DNA from: Streptomyces sp. NBC_00102
Lineage (GTDB): Bacteria > Actinomycetota > Actinomycetes > Streptomycetales > Streptomycetaceae
Direction: 5' to 3'
Length of the DNA: 64,000 bases
Assembly: GCF_026343115.1 (NCBI RefSeq)
Contig: NZ_JAPEMC010000001.1
Location: 248,001-312,000, forward strand
Positions 8,303 to 16,501 of this stretch are shown here, one piece after another. Both the position numbers and the translations under genes were made by a program. The notes below the pieces were generated by a model, which saw only the letters and a program-made list of their open reading frames with translations, was not told the origin of the DNA and ran no database searches. The first letter of the stretch is position 1. Each line of letters opens with the position of its first letter.

Positions 8303-8365
8303 ATGACGACGCACTACCCACCCCTGCCAGACCATGCTGACGGGCAAGCGGTCCGCCCGGCTTGA
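8303..8365 (+). CDS. 20-residue leader ORF coupled to wall hydrolase
   Basis: ATG at 8303 is preceded by a strong GGAGGACAC ribosome site and encodes MTTHYPPLPDHADGQAVRPA, ending in TGA at 8363-8365. The only start available to the following hydrolase is the TTG at 8362, which overlaps this stop (TTGA) and has no ribosome site of its own. The arrangement suggests that ribosomes terminating on the leader reinitiate on the hydrolase. The peptide sequence shows no known motif. Confidence 0.6.
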   Translation: MTTHYPPLPDHADGQAVRPA

Positions 8366-9477
8366 AGGGGCTCGCCGCGGTCATCGGCGTCGTCTTCCTC
8401 TCCCCGATCCTGATCGCCGGCACCGGCATGGTTCTCGCCTCCTCGGCCGACGCCGTGCAGAGCACCAGCTCGTCCACCAGCTGCCTGTCCACCCTCGACA
8501 GCGACAAGGTCGCCGAACAGGTCACCAAGATCCTGGACGGCGCGTCCGCCACGGACGTGCACGTCGAAGGGCTGGACCTGCCCGCCGAACAGGTGCCCAA
8601 CGCCCAGACGATCGTGGCCGCCGGACTCTCCCTCGATGTCCCCGCGAAGGGGCAGATCATCGCGCTCGCCACGGCGATGCAGGAAAGCCGGCTGCGCAAC
8701 CTCGCCTACGGCGACCGGGACTCCCTCGGCCTCTTCCAGCAACGCCCTTCCCAAGGCTGGGGCAGCGCCCAGCAGATCCGCGACCCCACCTACGCAAGCA
8801 AGCAGTTCTACAAGCACCTGCTCGCGGTCGACGGCTGGCAGCAGATGACCGTCACCCAAGCCGCCCAGGCCGTGCAACGATCCGGCCTGCCGGACGCGTA
8901 CGCGCAGTGGGACAAGCTGGCCACCGCGCTCCAGGCCGCGATCGCCAAGACCTTCCCCGGCGCCACGGACGCGGCCGACGACGGTGAGCACGCGAAGCTG
9001 CCGACCGATCCGACCTGCACGCAGGACGGCTCCGCGTTCGGCCGCATCCCCGAAGGAAGCGTCCCGAAGGGGTACTCGATCCCCCAGGGCACCGATCCGA
9101 AAGCACGCACGGCCCTCACCTGGGCGATGCAGCAGCTCGGCACGCTCTACCAGTGGGGCGGGTCCTGCACGAACGCGCACGGCCCCGACCCCATGGGCCG
9201 ATGCGACTGCTCCAGCCTGGTGCAGCAGGCGTACGCGCACGCCGGGATCACGCTCACGCGCACCACGTACACGCAGGTGCACGAAGGCAAGGCAGTGGAT
9301 CCGTCGAAACTCCGGCCCGGCGACCTGATCTTCAGCGAGGGCAACGCCGCTCGGCCCGAGCACGTCGGCATGTACATGGGTGAGGGCCTCGTCATCGAGG
9401 CGCCGCGCACCACCAAGCCTGTCCGGATCACCCCGATCAAGGACTGGACGGTCCTCGCCGCCCGCCGCGTCCTCTGA
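8362..9477 (+). CDS. Bifunctional lytic transglycosylase / NlpC-P60 endopeptidase
   Basis: A 371-residue exported wall hydrolase. Residues about 1-30 are a signal anchor. A lysozyme-like transglycosylase domain follows, with catalytic Glu108 in ATAMQESRLRNL and the downstream SLGLFQQRPSQGWG motif. The C-terminal NlpC/P60 domain has Cys283 in RCDCSSLVQ and His334 in PEHVGMYMG. This two-domain enzyme is a standard T4SS component in actinobacteria and other Gram-positives (VirB1-like), opening peptidoglycan so that the channel can cross the wall. It is the first structural gene of the transfer operon, and its TTG start is coupled to a leader ORF. Confidence 0.92.
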   Translation: MKGLAAVIGVVFLSPILIAGTGMVLASSADAVQSTSSSTSCLSTLDSDKVAEQVTKILDGASATDVHVEGLDLPAEQVPNAQTIVAAGLSLDVPAKGQIIALATAMQESRLRNLAYGDRDSLGLFQQRPSQGWGSAQQIRDPTYASKQFYKHLLAVDGWQQMTVTQAAQAVQRSGLPDAYAQWDKLATALQAAIAKTFPGATDAADDGEHAKLPTDPTCTQDGSAFGRIPEGSVPKGYSIPQGTDPKARTALTWAMQQLGTLYQWGGSCTNAHGPDPMGRCDCSSLVQQAYAHAGITLTRTTYTQVHEGKAVDPSKLRPGDLIFSEGNAARPEHVGMYMGEGLVIEAPRTTKPVRITPIKDWTVLAARRVL

Positions 9478-9598
9478 CCCCACCCATCCTGGTCGGCCCG
9501 GCCCCTCGGCCGAGTCGGCACCCCTCGCACCCCTCCCCGCTTCCGCCTTCCCCGCCGGCCCGCACTGGGCCGCGTACGCAAGGAGCCCCACCACCCCC

Positions 9599-9913
9599 AT
9601 GTCCGTCCCCCTCGCAGACCGCGTCATCCAGCTCGCCTACGACCCAGGAATCTCGCCCAAGGGCGGCGGCCTTCCCGGGCTGAGCGTGCTGAAGAACGTC
9701 GTCGCCAGCATCAACTTGTTCGGGATCATCGCCGTCGTCGGCGCCCTCGCCGTCTCGCTCGGCGTCTGGGCCTGGGGCCACCACACCGGTGGCCACCAAG
9801 CCGAGGCCAACGGGAAGAAGGGCGCCGTGGTCTCCGCCGGTGCCGCCCTCGGGCTCGGTGCCGCGAACGGCCTGGTGACGTTCTTCTCCGACCTCGGCTC
9901 GCAGGTCCACTGA
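9599..9913 (+). CDS. Small T4SS membrane subunit (DUF6112-like)
   Basis: A 104-residue membrane protein starting MSVPLADRVIQLAYDPG, with AAGGAG about 13 bases upstream. It has two hydrophobic segments, at about 30-54 and 75-97, joined by a His/Lys-rich loop (WGHHTGGHQAEANGKKG). Size, topology and position between the wall hydrolase and the VirB8-like gene match the small protein called DUF6112 in actinobacterial conjugation clusters; that name is from memory. Pilin- or VirB2-like packing in the channel is a reasonable guess. Its TGA overlaps the next ATG. Confidence 0.7.
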   Translation: MSVPLADRVIQLAYDPGISPKGGGLPGLSVLKNVVASINLFGIIAVVGALAVSLGVWAWGHHTGGHQAEANGKKGAVVSAGAALGLGAANGLVTFFSDLGSQVH

Positions 9914-10611
9914 TGCAGAAGCGATTCCCCTTCCTCTCGCTGTCCGCGTACGGCTCTGGCTGGTCGGCCAACCGTCGCATTGCGATCGTCATCACGGCCG
10001 TCGCCGTCCTCCTCGCCATCGCCGCGATCGTCGCCGTGCTGACCGGCGGCAAGAACAGTCAGCAGGCTCCGGACGCTGCGGCGTCCGCGCTCCCGACCGG
10101 CAGCCCGTCCTTCTCCGATGCTGCACCGAGCCCGTCCTCCGGAGCCGGGTCGGTGCCCGCGCCGCCGCAGGTCGCCGAGCCGGTCGCCTACGCCAAGGCA
10201 GCGGCCCAGATGCTGTGGTCCTACGACACCCGTACCACCACCCGCGACCAGCAACTCGCAGGCATGCGCGCCTGGATGACCACCAAGACCAAGTACACCG
10301 ACTGGGCCTCGGTCTCCGGCCAGGTGCCTGACCCCGTGCTGTGGTCGCGGATGACCGACCAGGACCAGTACGCCACCGCCGCCGTCAGCGAAGGCCACTA
10401 CCCCTCCGCGTTCAAGGAGGCCCTGGCGGACGACCCGTCCGCGATCACCGAGGCGTACGTCTTCATCGTCACCGTCAACGGCAAGCAGACGCTCAGCTGG
10501 CAGAAGGGCGGCGGCGGAGGGGCAGAGGAGCGGGCCGTAACTCTGGCTGTCCAGTGCCGGCCGAACCACGACTGCACCCTGTCGGCCATCGCTCCGAACG
10601 TCACGCAGTGA
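9913..10611 (+). CDS. VirB8-like single-pass T4SS protein
   Basis: A 232-residue protein with a short cytoplasmic N-terminus, one transmembrane helix at about 22-45 (IAIVITAVAVLLAIAAIVAVL), a Ser/Pro linker and an extracytoplasmic domain from about residue 88. That domain (AYAKAAAQMLWSYDTRTTTRDQQLAGMRAWMT...) has the size and layout of the NTF2-like fold of VirB8/TcpC proteins that scaffold T4SS channels. It is translationally coupled to the gene before it (TGATG). Assignment to VirB8 rests on architecture and context. Confidence 0.6.
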   Translation: MQKRFPFLSLSAYGSGWSANRRIAIVITAVAVLLAIAAIVAVLTGGKNSQQAPDAAASALPTGSPSFSDAAPSPSSGAGSVPAPPQVAEPVAYAKAAAQMLWSYDTRTTTRDQQLAGMRAWMTTKTKYTDWASVSGQVPDPVLWSRMTDQDQYATAAVSEGHYPSAFKEALADDPSAITEAYVFIVTVNGKQTLSWQKGGGGGAEERAVTLAVQCRPNHDCTLSAIAPNVTQ

Positions 10612-10647
10612 CCCGCGCCTGAGACACGAAAGGAGGCTTAACTCCCT

Positions 10648-12009
10648 TTGGGTTTTTGTGATTTGCCCCTCGCCGACAATTTGTGCACGGTTGGTGACGC
10701 GGTGGACTTCGCCTCGAATCCCGGCAAGGCCATCGGGGACTGGATGGCGAGATCGGCCGGTGAACTGGCAGCTGCTGCAGCGGATTTGGCCGCTTCAGCG
10801 GTCGACGCCACCACGAACGTGGATCTGAACGCAGACTGGTTCGTCAGCAACTACGAGACGCTGCTGCCACTGGGCCTCTGCTTGTTGGTCGCCACGTTCT
10901 GCGCACAGCTGGTTCGCGCCGCCGTCCGGCGCGACGGACAGGCGTTGACACAAGCCTTCACCGGCACCGCGAGCGGCGTCCTGTTCGCCTTCTGCGCCAT
11001 CGCCTTGACCACCGTGGCCATCGACGTTGTCGACGCCGTCTCCGACGGCCTGCTCAAGAGCGCGCATCTGGACATCGAGTCAGCAGTGCGCCGTGTCGTG
11101 AAGGTCAACCAGATCGCTTCGCTGTCCGGACTCGGGTGGCTCGCGTCGGTGGTCGCCGGGCTGGGCGCCGCCATCGGCGCCTTCTTGTTCTGGTGCATGA
11201 TGATGGTCCGCAAGGTCGGCATCCTCGTGCTGGTCAGCCTCGCTGTATTCGCTTCCGCCGGAGGCGGCTGGGAAGTCGCCCGGCGCTGGCGTAGGGGCTG
11301 GATCGAAGCGACCGCCACCCTGATCGCCAGCAAGCTGCTGATGGCCGTGATCTTCGTGCTCGGCATCGCCGCCATGGGTGAGACCGAGGCCAAGGACGGC
11401 ATCGCCGCCCTCGCGGACGTCATGTCCGGGATCGTGATCATGGTCATGGTGTTGTTGTGCCCGTACGCGGTGTTCAAGTTCGTGCACTGGGCGGCCGAAG
11501 GTACCGACGGCGAATCCATCCACCGGGCCGGCGGCGCCGGAGCGCAGATCGCGAAGGCCCACGCCGAGAAGGCGGCCCGCAAGGCAACCGCTGCCGTGGC
11601 CACCGCCGGAACCGGTGGCGCCGCTGCCGGAGCGGGCGCCGCACCGCAGGGCCCCGACGGCGGCTTCCCCGGCGACATCGCCGCCAACCCGACCGGTGGA
11701 CACGGAGAAGCCGAGGGAGGACAGCAGGGCCGAACGGGTGCTTCGCCCGGCGGCGACGCCCTCAAGTCCGGTCTGGACAAGGCCGTCCAGCCCGCTCCGA
11801 CCAGTGTGTCCGACGACACCAGCGGTCAGGTGGGAGGCAGCCCGGGCTCGACCGGATCCGGTACGAGTGCCGCGTCCGGGCAGAGCGGCGGATGGCTGTC
11901 CACCCCGCCGACCACTCCGCCGCCGCAGGGCGCACCGCCGTCCTCCGGCACGCAGAACGCTTCGTCCAGCGACGGAGGCGGATCCTCTCCGTCTGCGACT
12001 GGCCTCTGA
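10648..12009 (+). CDS. VirB6/TrbL-like polytopic T4SS protein
   Basis: A 453-residue protein from TTG at 10648 behind a textbook AAAGGAGG site. About six hydrophobic segments lie between residues 68 and 290 (for example LLPLGLCLLVATFCAQLV and IGAFLFWCMMMVRKVGILVLVSLAVF). A 150-residue Gly/Ser/Pro-rich, probably unstructured tail follows. A large polytopic core with a long soluble tail is typical of VirB6/TrbL proteins, which form the inner-membrane part of the DNA channel. It lies between the VirB8-like and VirB4-type genes, the expected order. Confidence 0.72.
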   Translation: MGFCDLPLADNLCTVGDAVDFASNPGKAIGDWMARSAGELAAAAADLAASAVDATTNVDLNADWFVSNYETLLPLGLCLLVATFCAQLVRAAVRRDGQALTQAFTGTASGVLFAFCAIALTTVAIDVVDAVSDGLLKSAHLDIESAVRRVVKVNQIASLSGLGWLASVVAGLGAAIGAFLFWCMMMVRKVGILVLVSLAVFASAGGGWEVARRWRRGWIEATATLIASKLLMAVIFVLGIAAMGETEAKDGIAALADVMSGIVIMVMVLLCPYAVFKFVHWAAEGTDGESIHRAGGAGAQIAKAHAEKAARKATAAVATAGTGGAAAGAGAAPQGPDGGFPGDIAANPTGGHGEAEGGQQGRTGASPGGDALKSGLDKAVQPAPTSVSDDTSGQVGGSPGSTGSGTSAASGQSGGWLSTPPTTPPPQGAPPSSGTQNASSSDGGGSSPSATGL

Positions 12010-12023
12010 TCCCCTGCCCGATT

Positions 12024-12062
12024 CCCGGGGGCGGGACGCGCACGCTCCCTCCCGCCCCCGGG
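12024..12062 (+). terminator. Strong hairpin between T4SS genes
   Basis: A perfect 13-bp stem CCCGGGGGCGGGA / TCCCGCCCCCGGG with a 13-base loop, starting 15 bases after the VirB6-like stop and ending 28 bases before the next ATG. There is no U-tract. It may attenuate transcription into the SCO6880/VirB4 genes or stabilise the upstream mRNA end. Confidence 0.55.
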
Positions 12063-12090
12063 TTCCACCCGCGCCTCCAGGACCCGCCCC

Positions 12091-13563
12091 ATGACTGATC
12101 TCTCCGCCGCACCGGTCACGGTGAAGTTCCCGCACCGGTCGCGCCGCGGCGTTCTCCTCGGCCTCTCCCTGCCCCAACTCGTCCTCGTTTCCTGCACGCT
12201 GGCGTTGCTGTTGATGACGGTGATCTCCACCGGACTGCTCGGTGCCGTAGCCCTGACGCCGTTGTGGGCCGTGTCCGGTGTGCTCGTGGCGATCCGCCGG
12301 CACGGTCGCTCCCTCATCGACTGGGCGCCGATCGTCCTCCGGTACGCGCACCGCCGCCGCACCGGCCAGACCCTCTGGCTCGCCCGGCCCGTCACCCGGC
12401 CCCGGCAGGACGGCCTCCTGCATCTGCCCGGCACCGCCGCTTCCCTCAGGGTTGTCACTCCTGGCGACTCCGCCAGCCAGGCTTCGGCTGTTCACGACCC
12501 GCATCGGCAGACCCTGACGACCGTCGCCCGCGTCACCAGCCGGGCCTTCGCGCTCCTCGACCCCGCCACCCAGAACCAGCACGTGAGCAGTTGGGGACGC
12601 GCCCTCGCCGGTATCGCCCGCACCGGACACATCTCCAGCGTTCAGGTGCTGGAGCGCACCGTCCCCGACAGCGGCGACGGCCTGACCCGCCACTGGACCC
12701 ACCGCGGGCAGCCCCAGACCCCGGTCGCCGGGCAGATCTACTCCGAGCTGGTCGCCTCGGCCGGACCCGCCGCCGCTCCGCACGAGACCTACCTCGCCGT
12801 CTCCCTCGACCTCAAGGCCGCCCGGCGCCTGATCAGCCAGGCCGGCGGAGGATTGCCCGGTGCCTTCACCGTCATGGAGCAGATCACCGCCTCCGTCGCC
12901 CAGGCCGCCCGCAACGCAGGTCTCCAGGTCACCGGCTGGCTGAGCGCGCGAGAGATCGCCGCCGTCATCCGTACCGCGTACGACCCGAAGGCGCTCGCAG
13001 CCCTCCAGCAGTGGTCCGACACCGGCCGCGCGGAGGCGGATCCTGCCGGCGCCGGTCCGGTCGTCCAGGTCGAGGAGTACGACCGCCTCGCCACCGACAG
13101 CGCGCGGCACGCGACGTACTGGGTGGAGAACTGGCCGCGGATCGAGACGGGGGCGGGGTTCCTGCACGGAATCATGTTCACGGCCAGCGTGCGTCGCAGT
13201 CTCTCCCTCATCTACGTGCCGCAGGGGCTGGAAGCCGCGCTGCGGGACGTCCAGCGCAAGAAGGCCGCGATCATCGCCGACGCCAACGAGCGCGCCCGCC
13301 GGGGACAGGTCGATTCCGAAGAGGACTCCATCGAGTACGCCGACGTCAAGGCCCGCGAACGCCAGCTCATGGCCGGCCACTCCGACGTCGCGCTGACCGG
13401 TCTGATCACCGTCACCGCCGAGACCGACGCCCTCCTGGACGCCGCCTGCGCACAGATCGAGACCCACGCCGTCGCCTCCGGCATCGACCTGCGGCGGCTC
13501 AACTACCAGCAGCCGGACGGCTTCACCCTCAGCGCGCTTCCGCTCGCTCGCACCGCCCTGTGA
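12091..13563 (+). CDS. SCO6880-family protein: membrane anchor plus VirB4 N-terminal-like domain
   Basis: A 490-residue protein. Two transmembrane helices (about 28-50 and 53-70) follow a short basic start, as in VirB3/PrgI proteins. The rest is soluble and resembles the N-terminal, ATPase-free part of VirB4: SSVQVLERTVPDSGDG, YLAVSLDLKAARRLIS, then GWLSAREIAAVIRTAYDP, comparable to the pre-ATPase region of VirB4/TraC. No Walker motifs are present. With the separate ATPase at 14141 it would rebuild one VirB3-VirB4 unit. SCO6880 is the Streptomyces coelicolor name for this family, used from memory. Confidence 0.75.
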   Translation: MTDLSAAPVTVKFPHRSRRGVLLGLSLPQLVLVSCTLALLLMTVISTGLLGAVALTPLWAVSGVLVAIRRHGRSLIDWAPIVLRYAHRRRTGQTLWLARPVTRPRQDGLLHLPGTAASLRVVTPGDSASQASAVHDPHRQTLTTVARVTSRAFALLDPATQNQHVSSWGRALAGIARTGHISSVQVLERTVPDSGDGLTRHWTHRGQPQTPVAGQIYSELVASAGPAAAPHETYLAVSLDLKAARRLISQAGGGLPGAFTVMEQITASVAQAARNAGLQVTGWLSAREIAAVIRTAYDPKALAALQQWSDTGRAEADPAGAGPVVQVEEYDRLATDSARHATYWVENWPRIETGAGFLHGIMFTASVRRSLSLIYVPQGLEAALRDVQRKKAAIIADANERARRGQVDSEEDSIEYADVKARERQLMAGHSDVALTGLITVTAETDALLDAACAQIETHAVASGIDLRRLNYQQPDGFTLSALPLARTAL

Positions 13564-13650
13564 ACCAGCCGCACCCGACCCCGCGTATTCCGCTTCGCCC
13601 GCGAGGAAACACCCTCAACACCCTGCCCACCGGCAGAAGGACCCCCACCT

Positions 13651-14112
13651 TTGACTTCTCCCACACGCCCCACGGACGCGCACCCCTACCTCCGCGCCGC
13701 GAGCGCCGGCATCCGCCACCACACCCGCTCCCTCACACCACCGGACGCGGATCCGCCCACCCTCGGAGACCGTGCGCACCTGGATGTGCTGCACGCCCAT
13801 CTCACCGCCCTGCTCCAGCTGCTGGACCGGCTTGCCGACACCACCCGGCCCCGGCACCCGGCCGCCGGGCGTCACCTGGCCACCGCCCGCACCAGGCTCT
13901 GGCAGGCCACCAGCGAAGTCCACGCCGCCTTCCACCTGACGCCCGGCACACCCCAGCCCGACGCCGAAACGGGTACCTGCCGCCCGGAGCGGCTTCCCGA
14001 GGGACCACCCGTGCTGACGATCTGCCAGCGCCACCTCGCCGCCGGGCACACCGTCCGCCGCACGACCACCCCCACCGACCTCCGCCCGCACACCACGGCC
14101 TGCGTGCGATGA
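13651..14112 (+). CDS. Hypothetical protein (DUF6238-like)
   Basis: A 153-residue protein from TTG at 13651 with AGAAGGA upstream. The central helices (LGDRAHLDVLHAHLTALLQLLDRLADTT, ATARTRLWQATSEVHAAFH) and the closing ERLPEGPPVLTICQRHL ... RRTTTPTDL resemble small Streptomyces proteins labelled DUF6238; this is from memory and unverified. Two cysteines (TC, IC) and His residues are conserved-looking. It sits between the two halves of the VirB4-like machinery. Function unknown. Confidence 0.55.
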   Translation: MTSPTRPTDAHPYLRAASAGIRHHTRSLTPPDADPPTLGDRAHLDVLHAHLTALLQLLDRLADTTRPRHPAAGRHLATARTRLWQATSEVHAAFHLTPGTPQPDAETGTCRPERLPEGPPVLTICQRHLAAGHTVRRTTTPTDLRPHTTACVR

Positions 14113-14140
14113 GCACCACCCGAAGAATCGAGGGCCACCG

Positions 14141-15655
14141 ATGAACCACCGGCCCGACCGTCGCGCCCGTCGCGCTTCCGCCAGCCCGCTGTTCACCCCC
14201 CACTCCACCGACCGTGCCGGCCGCAAGGCCGCCCGCCGTCAGCTCGCCGAGGCCACCGTCAAAGCCCGTGCCGACGCCAGCACCTTCCGTGGCGAGAGCA
14301 CACCCGTCGAACTGCAGATGCCCGCCCCGCTCCACCCGACGACCGGACGCCCCGGCCCCGCCTCCGCTCGCGGGAACCGGCTGAAGTTGCCCGCCCACCG
14401 CATGACCACCGCGGTCGCGGCCGGATGCTATTGCTTCCTCGCCGAGGGTGGACTCGGCGCCGAAGGCATCTACATCGGCCGCGACGTCCACGCACAAGCG
14501 AGTTTCGTGTTCGATCCGTTCGCGCTGTACGGCCGCGTCGAAGGATTCACGAACCCCAACATGCTGCTCGCCGGCGTGATCGGCCAAGGCAAGAGCGCCC
14601 TCGCAAAGTCCCTCGCGCTGCGGTCGGTCGCCTTCGGATACCGCGTCTACGTCCCCTGCGACCCGAAGGGCGAGTGGACGCCGGTCGCCGAAGCCCTCGG
14701 CGGCCATTCCATCGCCCTGGGGCCCGGACTGCCCGGACGCCTGAACCCCCTGGACGCCGCACCGCGGCCAAAGAGCGTGTCCGAGGCCGACTGGGTCGGC
14801 GAGGTCCGCAAACGCCGCCTGCTCCTGCTCGGCTCGCTCGCCCGTACAGTCCTGGGCCGAGACCTCATGCCCATGGAGCACACGGCCCTGGACGTCGCCC
14901 TCGACACCGTCGTCACCCGGGCCGCCGACATGCACCGCACCCCGCTCCTCGGCGACATCGCCTCCACCCTCAACAACCCGCCGGCACTCGACGAAGCCGC
15001 CGGGATCACCCCAGGCCAGCTCGGAGACGCGGCACGCGACTTGGCTCACGCGATGCGCCGTCTGATCCACGGCGACCTGGCGGGCATGTTCGACGCCCCC
15101 TCCACCGTCAACGTCGACCCGGCTTCACCGATGCTCACCATCGACCTGTCCAGTCTCGGCGGCAGCGGAGACGACACCGCTCTCGTCCTCGCCATGACCT
15201 GTGCGTCCGCCTGGATGGAATCCGCCCTCTCCGACCCCGACGGCGGGCGCCGCTGGATCGTCTACGACGAGGCATGGAGGCTGATGCGCCACGTCGGCCT
15301 GCTCCAGCGGATGCAGGCCCAGTGGAAACTGAGCCGCGGTCTCGGCATCGCCAACGTGATGGTCATCCACCGGCTCAGCGACCTGCTCACCGCCGGCGAC
15401 GCCGGATCACGGGGCCGGGCCCTGGCCGAAGGACTCCTCGCCGACTGCAGCACCCGGATCATCTACCGCCAGGAAGCCGACCAGCTCCCCGCCGCAGCCT
15501 CCCTGCTCGGACTGACATCGGTCGAGATGGACGCCGTCGCGCACCTCAACCGAGGACGCGGCCTGTGGAAAGTCGCAGGTAGAAGCTTCATTGTCCAACA
15601 TCACCTGCACAGCCAGGAGCTGGCGCTCTTCGATACCGACGCCCGGATGCACTGA
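14141..15655 (+). CDS. VirB4/TraC-type T4SS ATPase
   Basis: A 504-residue ATPase. Walker A is at about residues 145-152 (GVIGQGKS, Lys151) and Walker B at 372-377 (WIVYDE, Glu377), within the RWIVYDEAWRLM pattern typical of VirB4. YRVYVPCDPKGEWTPVAEALGG and RLNPLDAAP are further VirB4/TraC hallmarks. The first 90 residues are basic and lack the usual VirB4 N-terminal domain, which appears to be encoded separately at 12091. It powers T4SS assembly and transport at the inner membrane. The start is ATG 14141, 28 bases after the previous stop. Confidence 0.88.
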   Translation: MNHRPDRRARRASASPLFTPHSTDRAGRKAARRQLAEATVKARADASTFRGESTPVELQMPAPLHPTTGRPGPASARGNRLKLPAHRMTTAVAAGCYCFLAEGGLGAEGIYIGRDVHAQASFVFDPFALYGRVEGFTNPNMLLAGVIGQGKSALAKSLALRSVAFGYRVYVPCDPKGEWTPVAEALGGHSIALGPGLPGRLNPLDAAPRPKSVSEADWVGEVRKRRLLLLGSLARTVLGRDLMPMEHTALDVALDTVVTRAADMHRTPLLGDIASTLNNPPALDEAAGITPGQLGDAARDLAHAMRRLIHGDLAGMFDAPSTVNVDPASPMLTIDLSSLGGSGDDTALVLAMTCASAWMESALSDPDGGRRWIVYDEAWRLMRHVGLLQRMQAQWKLSRGLGIANVMVIHRLSDLLTAGDAGSRGRALAEGLLADCSTRIIYRQEADQLPAAASLLGLTSVEMDAVAHLNRGRGLWKVAGRSFIVQHHLHSQELALFDTDARMH

Positions 15656-15668
15656 CCCCCGGAGACCC

Positions 15669-16241
15669 ATGAACGCCGACTTCCAACGCGACCTGATCCC
15701 GCGCGCCGACGCCCTCGACCTGATCGGCGAACTGAACTCGCTCAAGGACAGACTGCACGACGCCGCCCACCAGTGGACGCTCCTCGACGAGAGCGGACAC
15801 GTACTGGCCGCGCCCTCCTTCACCGAACTGTTCCAGCACGCCACCGACGCACAGGCCCTCTCCCACGATGTCCTCCGGCTGACGGCCGACTTCGCCCGGA
15901 GCCCCCACCACACCACCCGCGCCGGCCACACCGTACTGAAGCACCTCACCACGGCCGTAACCATGTCGCTCCACGCCGCATCGCAGTTCTCCGAGACCGC
16001 CGAAAGCGCCCTGTCCCTGTCCCGGACCACCGGCCCCACCAACCGGCACTACCTCGAAAACAGCATGGTGCTCAACCACGCCACGGCCCGCGCCTACCTC
16101 CGGCGCGGCTCGAAATCCCTTCGTGACGCGGCCAAGGAACTCGACGATCACCTCGGCTTCCAACGCTTCCTCGGGACGCTCACCCTTCAAGGAGACCGAC
16201 CGGCACCACCGCCGCCCGCACCGGGCGGTCGCCACCGCTGA
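15669..16241 (+). CDS. Hypothetical helical accessory protein
   Basis: 190 residues from ATG 15669 with GGAGACCC upstream, 13 bases after the ATPase stop. Almost entirely helical (LDLIGELNSLKDRLHDAAHQWTLL, HTVLKHLTTAVTMSLHAASQF). No membrane segment. It belongs to the string of small helical proteins that follows the ATPase and resembles the ones at 20326 and 31759 in composition, with repeated short LHAA-type helices. Function unknown. Confidence 0.6.
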   Translation: MNADFQRDLIPRADALDLIGELNSLKDRLHDAAHQWTLLDESGHVLAAPSFTELFQHATDAQALSHDVLRLTADFARSPHHTTRAGHTVLKHLTTAVTMSLHAASQFSETAESALSLSRTTGPTNRHYLENSMVLNHATARAYLRRGSKSLRDAAKELDDHLGFQRFLGTLTLQGDRPAPPPPAPGGRHR

Positions 16242-16288
16242 CCGCGCTCGCCGAAGACCCCCATCCACCCATCTCTCCAAGGAACGCT

Positions 16289-16501
16289 CTGAACCGCCCC
16301 CCTCACCTCAGCGAAGCCGAACACGATGTCTTCGTGGCACAGGCCGCTGATCGCGAAGCACAGATGGAACGCGACCTGAACACCGCCTGCGAAGAGCACG
16401 AATGCGGCCTCGGTCCGGTGTCACAGCCGGAAGACGACCTCGCTCACCGAACGCCTCCACCCCACCGTCCGGCGTCCCGCAGGAGGAGCCGTGGCCGCTG
16501 A
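16289..16501 (+). CDS. 70-residue protein with CTG start
   Basis: An open frame with coding-like composition (HLSEAEHDVFVAQAADREAQ, then CEEHECGLGP). It ends at TGA 16499-16501, overlapping the GTG of the next gene by 11 bases. The only start with a ribosome site (AAGGAAC) is CTG at 16289; GTG 16334 and ATG 16364 would remove the most protein-like part. It is acidic, with a CEEHEC motif that could bind a metal. Annotation pipelines restricted to ATG/GTG/TTG would miss or shorten it. Confidence 0.5.
   Translation: MNRPPHLSEAEHDVFVAQAADREAQMERDLNTACEEHECGLGPVSQPEDDLAHRTPPPHRPASRRRSRGR

Noticed and set aside
11080..13467. 795-codon minus-strand open frame across the T4SS genes
   Set aside because: It is the antisense of clear membrane and VirB4-like genes; high GC leaves such frames open by chance.
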